Shown: piece after piece, positions 33,621 through 42,222 of the stretch | How the letters are laid out: every line of letters begins with the position of its first letter | Position numbering within the stretch: the first letter of the stretch is position 1 | Origin: Brevibacillus brevis | GTDB lineage: Bacteria > Bacillota > Bacilli > Brevibacillales > Brevibacillaceae | Direction of reading: 5' to 3' | Length of the DNA: 64,000 nucleotides | Assembly (NCBI RefSeq): GCF_031583145.1 | Contig: NZ_CP134050.1 | Location: 1,884,501 to 1,948,500 of the forward strand | Program-made: the position numbers and the translations under genes | Notes under the pieces: generated by a model | Database searches by the model: none | What the model was told of the DNA's origin: nothing | What the model saw: only the letters and a program-made list of their open reading frames with translations

Positions 33621-35241
33621 GACGAACCCTCCTTACTACGCCATATCCCAAGAGTCCGACAAACAAGACGATCGTGAGCGGGAGGACAGGGATGTTGTGT
33701 TTTTTGAATACGAGCACCCGATGGGTATTGTAGATCGTCGCGACGATTTCGTTCTGCTTGTCGCCGTCGATGTCGCCTACCTGCACGTTGATCAGCGGCA
33801 AGTAGATGCGCCAGTTTTGCGACAGCCCGTCCGGAGTGTAATCGTATCCGCTCAAGTAGCGGCTGTCCGTGGTGCTGACCCAGCTTTTCGCCTTGGCGAT
33901 GATCTCAGGCTGGCCACTTCCCACCGCAGCGAAGTTGGAGAAGCGGAAGCTTTGGTCGCCCTCGGCGCTCGCCCACAAAATGTCCCACGTGCCATCCGGC
34001 TTGGGCTTCAGGATGTAGGAAGGCTTGCCGGCGATGAGCAGCTCGTCTGCGTTGTCGTGATCGATGTCCGCCGGGATGAATTCGGCCGTCGCCAGCTCCG
34101 CTTCCTTGCGGGTCAGCGTGTAGGCTTCCTTCAGCGTGCCATCCGGCTGCACTTCCATGACGCTCAGGTGCTCACCCATGATCAGTAGGCCTTCCTGCCC
34201 GTCCGGCAGCATCATGGTCGTGACCAGCTTGGTCGCCTTGGTCGTGCCGCTAAACGGCTTGCCGTCGTACGTTCCGGTGAGCACGCCGTCTTTGATGTGC
34301 AAATCTTTATACTTGCTTCCCAGTTCATGGCGGACATCCATGCTGCCGCCGTTTTCCTGGAGTTGATTCGCGATGTTGGCCATGTCCAGCATGAACGCGC
34401 GGTATGGCGCGGTGCCGATCTGCATCATGCCTTCCGCGTACGATTGCCGCTGTACATTTGGCACCAGCTGGCCGTCCTTCATCGTATAGTAAGGGAATCC
34501 AGGGTAGTCGGACGGCATTTTCTCCTTGAGGAGTGCCATGGTTTCAGGCGAAATCTGGTCGTTTGGCATCCGGACCATCTTCCCGTCCTTCCAGGTCAAG
34601 ACGTAGAGGGCGACAGGCTCAGCCTGCAGATGCAGCAGCTTGTCAGCCAGCTCCTTTTTCTCCTGTTCGGTTTCCGGCTTCTTCGCCGGTTCCTCCGGCA
34701 AGGGAAGCTCCTCTGCATTTCCGTACGTGATGATCTCCTGCTTGCCGTCTCCGTCGACATCGAACAACGTCATGGGGAAGTAATCGACCCACTGGCCGTT
34801 GTACAGGCGGTCAGACTCGTATTTCACGGTGAAGTGGCTGAGCGCCGCGAGCGTATCGCGGTTGAAGGTGACGTTGGCGAGCAGCGCCACGATGACGAGC
34901 GAGCCGACTGCTTTCCAGTTCAGTTTTCCGTACCACTTCGCAAGCAAGGCGACGACGAGGATCGCGACAGCACCCCCGATCAGCAGAGCGGACGTCGTCT
35001 TCACGTCGACGCGCGGCAGAGCGCGGTCGAGGAGCAAGATGCCGACCGTAAAAACGAGGACTTGCCGGCGCTCTTCGGGACGAACAACCCAGTAGCAAAA
35101 CCAGAGCAGGGGGAGAAACACCACGAGAGCGATCCAGGTCAAGTCGAGAAATGCGGGTTTGACAAGCAAATGATAGATGAGCAGCAGGGCAATGGCGTAC
35201 AGCGCCCAGCCGATCGTAGTGAGAATAGGATTGCGTCGCAT
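33613..35241 (-). CDS. Membrane protein with FG-GAP/VCBS-like calcium-binding repeats
   Basis: This 542-residue protein has about six N-terminal membrane helices (roughly 5-150) and a large extracytoplasmic part. Three DxDxDG-type repeats are seen: FDVDGDGKQEI, PADIDHDNADEL and VGDIDGDKQNEI, which match the FG-GAP/VCBS calcium-binding pattern of beta-propellers. Near the C-terminus another hydrophobic segment (PVLPLTIVLFVGLLGYGV) gives a second anchor. I chose ATG 35241, which follows AAAGGTGGTGA. The function is unknown. It sits between an O-antigen ligase-like gene and a lipoprotein gene, all on the minus strand with overlaps or tight spacing, so a shared envelope role is likely. Confidence 0.75.
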   Translation of the reverse strand: MRRNPILTTIGWALYAIALLLIYHLLVKPAFLDLTWIALVVFLPLLWFCYWVVRPEERRQVLVFTVGILLLDRALPRVDVKTTSALLIGGAVAILVVALLAKWYGKLNWKAVGSLVIVALLANVTFNRDTLAALSHFTVKYESDRLYNGQWVDYFPMTLFDVDGDGKQEIITYGNAEELPLPEEPAKKPETEQEKKELADKLLHLQAEPVALYVLTWKDGKMVRMPNDQISPETMALLKEKMPSDYPGFPYYTMKDGQLVPNVQRQSYAEGMMQIGTAPYRAFMLDMANIANQLQENGGSMDVRHELGSKYKDLHIKDGVLTGTYDGKPFSGTTKATKLVTTMMLPDGQEGLLIMGEHLSVMEVQPDGTLKEAYTLTRKEAELATAEFIPADIDHDNADELLIAGKPSYILKPKPDGTWDILWASAEGDQSFRFSNFAAVGSGQPEIIAKAKSWVSTTDSRYLSGYDYTPDGLSQNWRIYLPLINVQVGDIDGDKQNEIVATIYNTHRVLVFKKHNIPVLPLTIVLFVGLLGYGVVRRVRHA

Positions 35242-35246
35242 GGGAT

Positions 35247-36509
35247 TCACCACCTTTTCGTTTGTTTCTGATCGACGTACAGCGCGCAAAGAAAACCGCC
35301 GAACAACCAGAAGTAAAGGGCCATGAACGGCACCTCGAAAATGTTTTCAACAAGGTTGTGCAGGGCGACGGCGAACAATCCGCCGAACAGGCCCAGCAGC
35401 GGGAAGAAATACGGCGATCCGGTCATGCCGCGAATCGCTTTGATCGCGTAGCGCAGCATCTGTCCGACCAGTCCGAGCAGCATGATGATTCCAATCAGAC
35501 CGTATTCCGCCAGGCTTTTAAAGAAGTAGCTGTCCGAGTAAATCGTACCGAAGTGCCGGGACGCTACCGCTCCGCCATGGTGGCCGAGGCCGACGCCGAA
35601 CAGCGGCTCTACACGCATTTTGTCATAGGCTTCGCCCCAACGGCCCAGGCGTCCGCCGTTCATGCTCGACTCAAAATAGTCTTTCGTGAACAGGGTGAAT
35701 ATTCGATTGCTGATCTTGCCGACTACCGGAACCGTTTCTGGAACGAAGTAGAGCACGACTGCGCCAATAATCCCGATGAGCACTAGAAAGAGAGCAACCT
35801 TTCTCTTCCAAATGTAACAGCAAATGAATACGGAAAAGGCAAGCGCAAACCAGGCGCCGCGCGACCCGGTCAACAACATGGCGAGGATTGTCACCACGGT
35901 CACGATCGCCCACAGCCCTTTTTCCTTGAGGGACTTCGCTTTCATAAACAGGCCCGCTGCTACCGGGGCGATCAAGGCCATGTAGCTGCCGAGCACGTTC
36001 GGGCTGGTCACGAAGGAAAAGGCGCGCGTCGTGACTGCCTCGCCCTCCTGCACCCACGATTCCGGGGTCTTCACGCCCAGGACGACCTGCGCTACACCGA
36101 CGAGCGCCGCTAAAAAGCCGACGAGCGCCAGGACTTTCATGAGCCTGTCCAGCTGCTCCATTGACTGAAGGAGATAGAAGCCCATCAAGAAGGCAAGGAT
36201 GTACTGGTAGACGGAGCGGAAGCCTTCGACGCTCGCGTCCCAGTTGCTCATGTCGGTCACGGTCAGAGCGATGCCGAGGACCAGAAACGCGACCAAAAGA
36301 TGCTTGATCGCAGGCATCGTCCGTGTGCCCGAGATGAAGGCAAAGAACGTGAAGCCTAGCAGGATCAGGAGCAGGGCCTCATCCCAAAAAGACGAAACGA
36401 CAGGAATCGGTAGAATTTTCCGCAACACAAAATCGATGACAGGATAGGCCAAAAGCAAATACAACCACGTGGTTGACTGGCTTCCCCACTTCAACACGGT
36501 TTCTCTCAT
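35247..36509 (-). CDS. O-antigen ligase (Wzy/WaaL)-like membrane protein
   Basis: This protein of about 420 residues with ten or more helices belongs to the O-antigen ligase/polymerase family. The segment GSRGAWFALAFSVF contains the conserved arginine region, and a large extracytoplasmic loop (about 290-330; GRLGRWGEAYDKM, GVGLGHHGG) holds the conserved histidine-glycine part. Family members polymerise or ligate lipid-linked glycans outside the membrane. ATG 36509 has AGGAGG about twelve bases before; the frame upstream to 36680 overlaps the murJ promoter region and is ignored. It is divergent from murJ and heads the three-gene minus-strand set. Confidence 0.85.
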   Translation of the reverse strand: MRETVLKWGSQSTTWLYLLLAYPVIDFVLRKILPIPVVSSFWDEALLLILLGFTFFAFISGTRTMPAIKHLLVAFLVLGIALTVTDMSNWDASVEGFRSVYQYILAFLMGFYLLQSMEQLDRLMKVLALVGFLAALVGVAQVVLGVKTPESWVQEGEAVTTRAFSFVTSPNVLGSYMALIAPVAAGLFMKAKSLKEKGLWAIVTVVTILAMLLTGSRGAWFALAFSVFICCYIWKRKVALFLVLIGIIGAVVLYFVPETVPVVGKISNRIFTLFTKDYFESSMNGGRLGRWGEAYDKMRVEPLFGVGLGHHGGAVASRHFGTIYSDSYFFKSLAEYGLIGIIMLLGLVGQMLRYAIKAIRGMTGSPYFFPLLGLFGGLFAVALHNLVENIFEVPFMALYFWLFGGFLCALYVDQKQTKRW

Positions 36510-36549
36510 TTTAATTGTAGTCCTCCTACACGCAGGGATTAACCCGTCT

Positions 36550-36579
36550 ATTATAATGAATCCGCCATGCTCACCGCAA
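36550..36579 (-). promoter_or_regulatory. Promoter of the O-antigen ligase-like gene
   Basis: On the minus strand TTGCGG (36579-36574) and TATAAT (36555-36550) are separated by 18 bases, upstream of the 36509 start. Confidence 0.6.
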
Positions 36580-36595
36580 GTTGGCGGGAAAGAGC

Positions 36596-36625
36596 TTGGT
36601 AGGATCGGTAGAAATAAGATATGAT
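36596..36625 (+). promoter_or_regulatory. Promoter of murJ
   Basis: TTGGTA (36596-36601) and TATGAT (36620-36625) have an 18-base spacer. They lie about 55 bases before the murJ start. Confidence 0.6.
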
Positions 36626-36678
36626 AAACAAGGTATTTGCCAAGCATTTGTCGTTTACGAGGGATAGGAGATACGTAC

Positions 36679-38205
36679 ATGAGTTTGCTGAAAACCGCTT
36701 CAATGATTGTCGTGCTGACGCTGGTCGGCAGGCTGCTGGGCTTCTTCCGCAGCGTTTACCTGAACAGCCTGTACGGTACCGGAATGGAGTCCGACGCCTT
36801 CAACATCGCGTCCACAATTCCGCTGACGCTGTTCCTGGTCGTGCCGGGGGCCGTGAACGCGATTCTCATTCCGACCATGCGCGGATTGATGGAAAAGAGC
36901 CAGCGCACAAACGAGCTCTACCATAAAATGCTGACGATCATCCTCGTCGTCTTCGCCGTGATGGCCGGACTGGGAGTCGTCTTCTCGACACAGCTGGCGG
37001 CGATGTTCGGTGTGACAGGGGCCAAGCTGGAGCTGACGGCTGAGATGCTGCGCTGGATGTGGCCATCTGCCATTTTCATCGGTCTGACCGGACTGTGGTC
37101 GAGCATATGCAACTCGCATCAGCATTTCTTTACGCCGACGTTCGGTACGGTGGCAAACGGCGCGGTGGTCATCGCCAGCATGTATGTGCTGGTACCGGTC
37201 TATGGCCCGAATGGCCTCGCGATCGCGACCACCCTCGGTTACCTGGCCGCGATGCTGACGATGCTCCCGACTTTGCGCCGGTTTGGCTACGGGCACCGCT
37301 TGTCGTTCGCCTGGCGCGAAGACGACGCCTTGAAAGGGATGGGGGAGCGGGTCGTACCGATTCTGATCGGCGCCGTAGTCGCTCAAGCGACGACCTTCCT
37401 GGAGCGCGGATTCGCGGAAGGGGTCGGAACCGGCGTCATCTCGGCTCTGGCCAGCGCCAACCAGATCGTGCAGATCCCGATGGCGATTTTCGTAGGAGCG
37501 TTCACCTTGCCGCTCTTCCCGCTGCTGGCAAGTCACGTGAAGCGCGGCGAGATGAACGAAATGAAACAGATCTTGCAAAAGGGCCTGGCGTATTTGCTCA
37601 TTTTGCTCGTCCCCGTGACGGTCGGCCTTGCCCTGTACGCCGAGCCAGTCGTGCGGGCCGCTTTTCAACGGGGCGCCTTCGGTGAGGAATCGGTCGCCCT
37701 GACCGCCTGGGCACTGCCGTTCTACGCGCTGGGCCTTTACTTCCTGGCCGCCCGCGATTTGCTCACCCGCGCTTTCTATGCGCTGGAAAATACGCGTACC
37801 CCGGTCGTCATCGGAGCGATCGGGATCGGGGTGTACGCGCTTGCCAACTGGCTCTTGATTCCGCGGATGGGACATGGGGGAATAGCCCTTGCCAACGCCT
37901 TATCCGCCCTCAGTCAGGCTGTCCTGCTCTTTGCATGGCTTTGGCGGGCAGTCGGCAGACCGGTTCGGGGAGGCTTCCTCAAGACACTGGCGAAGACGCT
38001 GCTGGCCAGCCTGATCATGGGCGGCGCCATTTGGATTGCAGATCCATGGCTGTCTCTATTGCCGCTCTGGATGTACCTTTCGCTCGGCATCGCCGGCGGG
38101 GCGATTCTGTACGTAGCCGCGATGGCGCTGATGCGGGAGCCGCTCGTCTCCGAGCTGCTGCAAAAAGTGCGCAGGCGCGCTACTCCATCGGCTGGACGCT
38201 CGTAA
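36679..38205 (+). CDS. murJ: Lipid II flippase MurJ (MviN family)
   Basis: This 508-residue protein with fourteen predicted helices has the MVF-family N-terminus (GRLLGFFRSVYLNSLYGTG, SDAFNIAS), followed by FLVVPGAVNAILIP. MurJ moves lipid II or other undecaprenyl-linked glycans across the membrane. The ATG at 36679 follows TAGGAG. Its last 26 bases overlap the end of the convergent CapK-like gene. A second MATE-type flippase is found at 39736, so one may serve peptidoglycan and the other another polymer. That split of roles is inference. Confidence 0.92.
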   Translation: MSLLKTASMIVVLTLVGRLLGFFRSVYLNSLYGTGMESDAFNIASTIPLTLFLVVPGAVNAILIPTMRGLMEKSQRTNELYHKMLTIILVVFAVMAGLGVVFSTQLAAMFGVTGAKLELTAEMLRWMWPSAIFIGLTGLWSSICNSHQHFFTPTFGTVANGAVVIASMYVLVPVYGPNGLAIATTLGYLAAMLTMLPTLRRFGYGHRLSFAWREDDALKGMGERVVPILIGAVVAQATTFLERGFAEGVGTGVISALASANQIVQIPMAIFVGAFTLPLFPLLASHVKRGEMNEMKQILQKGLAYLLILLVPVTVGLALYAEPVVRAAFQRGAFGEESVALTAWALPFYALGLYFLAARDLLTRAFYALENTRTPVVIGAIGIGVYALANWLLIPRMGHGGIALANALSALSQAVLLFAWLWRAVGRPVRGGFLKTLAKTLLASLIMGGAIWIADPWLSLLPLWMYLSLGIAGGAILYVAAMALMREPLVSELLQKVRRRATPSAGRS

Positions 38206-39556
38206 GCGGACACTCGCGGATCGCATAGCGAATCTTGCCGGAGCTGGTAGGGGGAATGTGGTCGACGTACGCTACCTGTACGCTGACCTCTCCCAGAGCC
38301 GTGCGGATGCCTGCCAGCAGGCGATCCTCATCGGAGCGGCGAAAGCGCCCCGGCTCCTTCACCAGCTTGAGGCTGAGGCTGTGCGGCTGGTGCTGGATGA
38401 TCTGAAAGGTGCGAAAGCTCTCCATGTTGCGGACGATATGGTTGAAATAGTGACCGTGCACGTACTGTCCGCTCAGGGAGACAAACATGTCGTCTTCTCT
38501 CCCGTCAATCGCGGCCAGGAGCGGATAGCCGATGCCGCAGGAGCACGCTTCCCCCGAGAGGGCGGCCACGTCGCCCAGCTGGTAGCGCAGCCGCGGCATC
38601 ACCGTATTGTGCAGGTCCGTGACGAGCAGCGCGCCGGACTCACCCGGATAGAGCGGCAGCTTGGTGATCGGATCGACGACCTCCAGGTAGCAATTCTCGG
38701 TGAAGGCGTGCATTCTCCCTTCCGGACATTGATAGGCGATGATTCCGCCGTCGCGGGCTCCGTATTCGTTGATGACGGGTGCCTGAAACGCCGCCGCGAT
38801 CTTTTGCCGCTGATGCTCGTGCAGGCTTTCTGCTGTCGATACGACCCCTCTAAGCGGAATCTCGATCGTCCAGCCGCGCTTCAGCATCATCTCCGCCAGC
38901 GTGTGGAGGGCGGAAGCGTAGCCGTACAAATAGGCAGGTCGAAAGCGGCGGATCAGGGTCAGCTGCGTCTCCAGCCGGCGCTCGTCCAGCTCATAGGCCG
39001 AGAGGAGCAGCCGGTTTTTCAGCCAGCGTTCCTTCCAGCGGTATTTTCGCTCCTGCTGCTGATTCAGCTCCAGCGGAGAGCCCCAGATCATCACGCACGG
39101 ATCGCCGATGCGGATGCCGTGCCAGGACAGTCCCAAAAAGCGGGCAGCCTCGTACCGCTCCACGGATGGGCGGTCGAGGTAAAAACGGGTCGGTTCTCCG
39201 GTGGAGCCGCCTGTACGGTTGCCGATCAGCTTGGACAAAGGGGTTCCTTTCGCCAAATAATCGTCCGCATGCAGACGGAAATGCGTTTTGTCCAAGACAG
39301 GGATGCGCTGCAAGAAGCGTTCAGGGGCTGTGTCGCCTCTGTCCCACTCCGCTGCCAAAGACGCGTATGCCGGCACGTGGCGCACCGCATGCGCAAGCAA
39401 GCGCCCCAGCTTCTGCCTTTGTCGGAGCAGCAGCTGATCGGCGGGCAGCCCCTGCGCCTGCTGCAAGTCCCGCATATAGTGGCGGGTGCGATTTTCTTTC
39501 AATCGTTCCATCAGCGGCCAATGCACGTGACGGATCAAAAAACCGGTTACGGCCAT
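38180..39556 (-). CDS. CapK/PaaK-like adenylate-forming enzyme
   Basis: This protein of about 458 residues resembles the phenylacetate-CoA ligase/CapK family. The motif NRTGGSTGEPTRFYLD is the phosphate-binding loop, and YGARDGGIIAY the following motif. The C-terminus has LPPTSSGK-like HIPPTSSGKIRYAI, where the lysine would be the adenylating residue. CapK-type proteins occur in capsule clusters and are thought to activate carboxylic acids for glycan decoration. I chose the second ATG of a pair (39556) after AGGAGG. It sits between two flippase genes, which supports a role in envelope glycan modification. The substrate is unknown. Confidence 0.8.
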   Translation of the reverse strand: MAVTGFLIRHVHWPLMERLKENRTRHYMRDLQQAQGLPADQLLLRQRQKLGRLLAHAVRHVPAYASLAAEWDRGDTAPERFLQRIPVLDKTHFRLHADDYLAKGTPLSKLIGNRTGGSTGEPTRFYLDRPSVERYEAARFLGLSWHGIRIGDPCVMIWGSPLELNQQQERKYRWKERWLKNRLLLSAYELDERRLETQLTLIRRFRPAYLYGYASALHTLAEMMLKRGWTIEIPLRGVVSTAESLHEHQRQKIAAAFQAPVINEYGARDGGIIAYQCPEGRMHAFTENCYLEVVDPITKLPLYPGESGALLVTDLHNTVMPRLRYQLGDVAALSGEACSCGIGYPLLAAIDGREDDMFVSLSGQYVHGHYFNHIVRNMESFRTFQIIQHQPHSLSLKLVKEPGRFRRSDEDRLLAGIRTALGEVSVQVAYVDHIPPTSSGKIRYAIRECPLTSVQPME

Positions 39557-39735
39557 CATTACCCCTCCTGTTTGTGGCAGACGATTCGAAGAAGTCGCTC
39601 CTATCTGTGTTTCATCAGTATTCCTGCCAAATTCCATCGTTATACCTGTTTGCCGGAAAGGGTAATTATAGTAGGATAGAGAATGGGTTCATGCCGATTC
39701 GGGGGAGCACCCCCTTACGATTAAAGGAGTTTCCC

Positions 39736-41373
39736 ATGTTGAAAAAAAGTCATTTTCTCGCAGGCGCTTTGATACTAGCGATTGCGGGAATCTTGTCCAA
39801 AGTGATCGGGATGTTTTACCGCATCCCTCTGCAGGAAATAGTGGGGGACAACGGTCTTGGTCTCTACCAGGAAGTCTATCCTCTCTACCTGACCTTTTTG
39901 ATCTTGGCCACAGCGGGAGTACCCGTCGCTTTGTCACGGGTCATTGCCGAAGCGCTGGCTGAGGGCAAGAGGGGCTCGGTAGGGCAGATTTTGGCGCGCA
40001 GCATGGTGATGATGGGAGGCATCGGCCTCGTCCTTTTCGCGATTCTGTACGTCACATCGCCTTTGATCGCCGGTCTGATGGGGAACCCTCACTTGACCCG
40101 GCCGATCCGCGCGATTTCCTTGTCGTTGCTGTTCGTCCCCTTGATCGCCGTCATACGCGGTTTCTTTTACGGCTACCAAAAGATGATCTACGTAGGACTC
40201 TCCCAAATTGTCGAGCAGACGCTGCGGGTCGTGTTTATTCTGGTGGCTTCGCTCTACCTCGTATCGCTGGGGGAAGATACGGACTCGGTCATCACCGGGG
40301 TCAACTTCGGGACGATGATCAGCACGTTTTTGAGCCTCGGCTTCCTCACCTTGCTTATGTGGCTGCACAATCGCAAGAACACCATCTTTTCGGAAGCGAA
40401 ATGGAACCGGCTCGACTGGTGGTACGACCGCGCGTTTTTCGCGTCGATGTGGCGGATCGCCTGGCCCATCTGCGTCAGTGCGCTGGTCATTCCGATTTTC
40501 AGCCTGACCGATTCGTTTCTCGCCATTAATATTTTCCGCTATATTTGGAATGTCGATGGACTGACGGCGGATACGTGGTTCGGGATCTATAGCCGCGGGG
40601 GACCGCTCTTGCAAATGGCGAGCCTGTTCGGGTCGTCGATTGCGCTGTCGATCGTGCCTGCCATCGCGGAGGCGAAGAGACAGGCGGACGGGGAGCGCGT
40701 CACGACGTTGACCAAGCTGTCTCTGCGCTTCGCCTGGCTGATCGGCTTGCCGGCCGGCCTCGGACTGACTGCAGTTGCCGAGGGGGCAAACCTCGCTCTC
40801 TACGGAGATGTGGAGGGCACGCGTGCCATGGCCATACTCGGGGTCAGCGCCATTCCTCTGTCGCTCTTGCTTGCGACGAACGGTATTTTGCAGGGGATCG
40901 GCAAGGAGAAGATTCCGGCGCTGCACTTGCTCTACGGCGTTCTGGTCAAAGTAGCTGCAACGCTGGTGTTCACTTCGCTGTTCGGAATGGACGGGCTTTC
41001 CCTGTCCTGGCTGTGCGCGACAGCGTTTGTCTGCATCCTCAACATGCGGACGATCAATCGTCTGATCACCGTGCCGATCCATTGGCGCTTCGATACGCTG
41101 TATCCGCTGCTCGTCGCCAACCTGATGCTGCTGCTTGCTTGGGGAGCTACGGAAGCGACCTCCTTCGTGCTCGCCGGCAAAGAAAAGCTGCGCTTGCTCG
41201 GCGCGGTGGAGACGGTGATCGGAGTCGGGGTGGGCTTGATCGTCTACCTGGGTCTCCTCTTGGTCGTCCCGCTGATCGAGGACAAGGAGCTGGATTGGCT
41301 GCCGGGAGGGGCAAAGCTGCGCGCTTTGATGAACGCGCTCCGCAAAAAAGAAGCGCAATCCAAAGTACCGTAG
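39736..41373 (+). CDS. Polysaccharide/lipid flippase, SpoVB/YtgP family (MATE-like)
   Basis: This protein of about 545 residues with 14 predicted helices begins LKKSHFLAGALILAIAGIL and continues GMFYRIPLQEIVGDNGLGLY, the pattern of the SpoVB/YtgP/Wzx group. Bacillus members (SpoVB, YtgP) move lipid-linked peptidoglycan precursors during sporulation or growth. ATG 39736 has AAAGGAG eight bases ahead; longer upstream frames are antisense to the CapK-like gene. A small GGGGG/CCCCC hairpin lies just before it (about 39701-39714). A terminator follows. Confidence 0.88.
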   Translation: MLKKSHFLAGALILAIAGILSKVIGMFYRIPLQEIVGDNGLGLYQEVYPLYLTFLILATAGVPVALSRVIAEALAEGKRGSVGQILARSMVMMGGIGLVLFAILYVTSPLIAGLMGNPHLTRPIRAISLSLLFVPLIAVIRGFFYGYQKMIYVGLSQIVEQTLRVVFILVASLYLVSLGEDTDSVITGVNFGTMISTFLSLGFLTLLMWLHNRKNTIFSEAKWNRLDWWYDRAFFASMWRIAWPICVSALVIPIFSLTDSFLAINIFRYIWNVDGLTADTWFGIYSRGGPLLQMASLFGSSIALSIVPAIAEAKRQADGERVTTLTKLSLRFAWLIGLPAGLGLTAVAEGANLALYGDVEGTRAMAILGVSAIPLSLLLATNGILQGIGKEKIPALHLLYGVLVKVAATLVFTSLFGMDGLSLSWLCATAFVCILNMRTINRLITVPIHWRFDTLYPLLVANLMLLLAWGATEATSFVLAGKEKLRLLGAVETVIGVGVGLIVYLGLLLVVPLIEDKELDWLPGGAKLRALMNALRKKEAQSKVP

Positions 41374-41407
41374 TGCCGCCTATCATGCAAAATCTGCTCT
41401 GTGGAGA

Positions 41408-41449
41408 AAAGGGTGTTCCTTCGCCAAAGCGAGGGGATGCCCTTTTTTT
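41408..41449 (+). terminator. Terminator after the flippase gene
   Basis: AAAGGGTGTTCC pairs with GGGATGCCCTTT over twelve bases with three G-U pairs, followed by a T-run near 41442-41448. Confidence 0.75.
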
Positions 41450-41522
41450 GCAGGCATGGGCATTCGGGATGAATGGATTTTCCACTGCAGGAGAATCTAT
41501 GCTTTGGAGGGAAAATGCGCGG

Positions 41523-41575
41523 GTTGAACGGCGGGGGAAACGGGTGTACAAAGTAGTTAGTAAGCATTCACTAAC
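41523..41575 (+). promoter_or_regulatory. tetR-CYP102 promoter with TetR-type operator
   Basis: TTGAAC (41523-41528) and TACAAA (41547-41552), spacer 18, are followed at the expected start site by the inverted repeat GTTAGT-N8-ACTAAC (41556-41575). TetR regulators often bind such TTAGT...ACTAA sites to repress themselves and the next gene. The repeat is clear; binding is inferred. Confidence 0.7.
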
Positions 41576-41598
41576 CAAACATAAAGAGAGTGATTCCG

Positions 41599-42189
41599 TT
41601 GCAGCATCAAGTAGGGACGAAAGAAAAAATCATCCGGGAGGCACGTGCCCTGTTTGCCGAGCGGGGGTACAACGCAACGACCACCGCTGAAATTGCCAGG
41701 CGCGTGGGAGTGACGGACGCAGCGCTTTATAAACATTTTACAGGCAAGAAGGAGATTTTCCTGGCCTGTGTCACACCCTCCACCCATGTCGAGGTCGAAA
41801 TGGCCGGGCAATCGTCTCCCGAGCTGTTGCGGGATCTGATCCGGGCGAGAGTAGACTTGATTCGCAGCAATCTGGACAACTTCAATATCCTGTTTCGGGA
41901 ATCTCCCTACCATCCAGAGCTTGCACGGATGTTCTGGGAGCAGCTTTACACGCAAGGAAAGTATATGGAAAACCTGTTGAACAAGTTTTCGAACGAAGAT
42001 GTGTCTCCTATGCAAATCATCATTTATGAATTGGGTATCACCAGCGCGATCTGGTTTATTCTCAACTTCGAAAAGCTGCAGGACGAATTCACTTTGGAGA
42101 AAGTGCCGTTGGAAAACATCGAGGAAGGCATCGCCGATTTCGTCCTGCACGGTTTGCTGGGAGCAAAACAACGCTCGGAGTGCAAGTGA
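41599..42189 (+). CDS. TetR-family regulator of the CYP102 operon
   Basis: This protein of about 196 residues has an N-terminal TetR helix-turn-helix (about 8-55; IARRVGVTDAALYKHFTGK) and a C-terminal ligand domain. It stands directly in front of the P450 fusion gene, as FatR does in front of cypB and Bm3R1 in front of CYP102A1. Those regulators are released by fatty acids, so a fatty-acid or aromatic signal is likely here too. TTG 41599 follows AGAGAG by nine bases. The stop is 33 bases from the P450 start. Confidence 0.85.
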   Translation: MQHQVGTKEKIIREARALFAERGYNATTTAEIARRVGVTDAALYKHFTGKKEIFLACVTPSTHVEVEMAGQSSPELLRDLIRARVDLIRSNLDNFNILFRESPYHPELARMFWEQLYTQGKYMENLLNKFSNEDVSPMQIIIYELGITSAIWFILNFEKLQDEFTLEKVPLENIEEGIADFVLHGLLGAKQRSECK

Positions 42190-42222
42190 GTGCCAAAACC
42201 TTTGGGTAAAGGAGTTTTTTTC

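Noticed and set aside
38258..39679. 473-codon plus-strand ORF opposite the CapK-like gene
   Set aside because: Shadow frame; the minus strand has an adenylate-forming enzyme motif and a good ribosome site.
39934..41358. 474-codon minus-strand ORF opposite the SpoVB-like flippase
   Set aside because: Composition is dominated by Arg, Gln, Asp and His as expected for the complement of membrane-protein codons.
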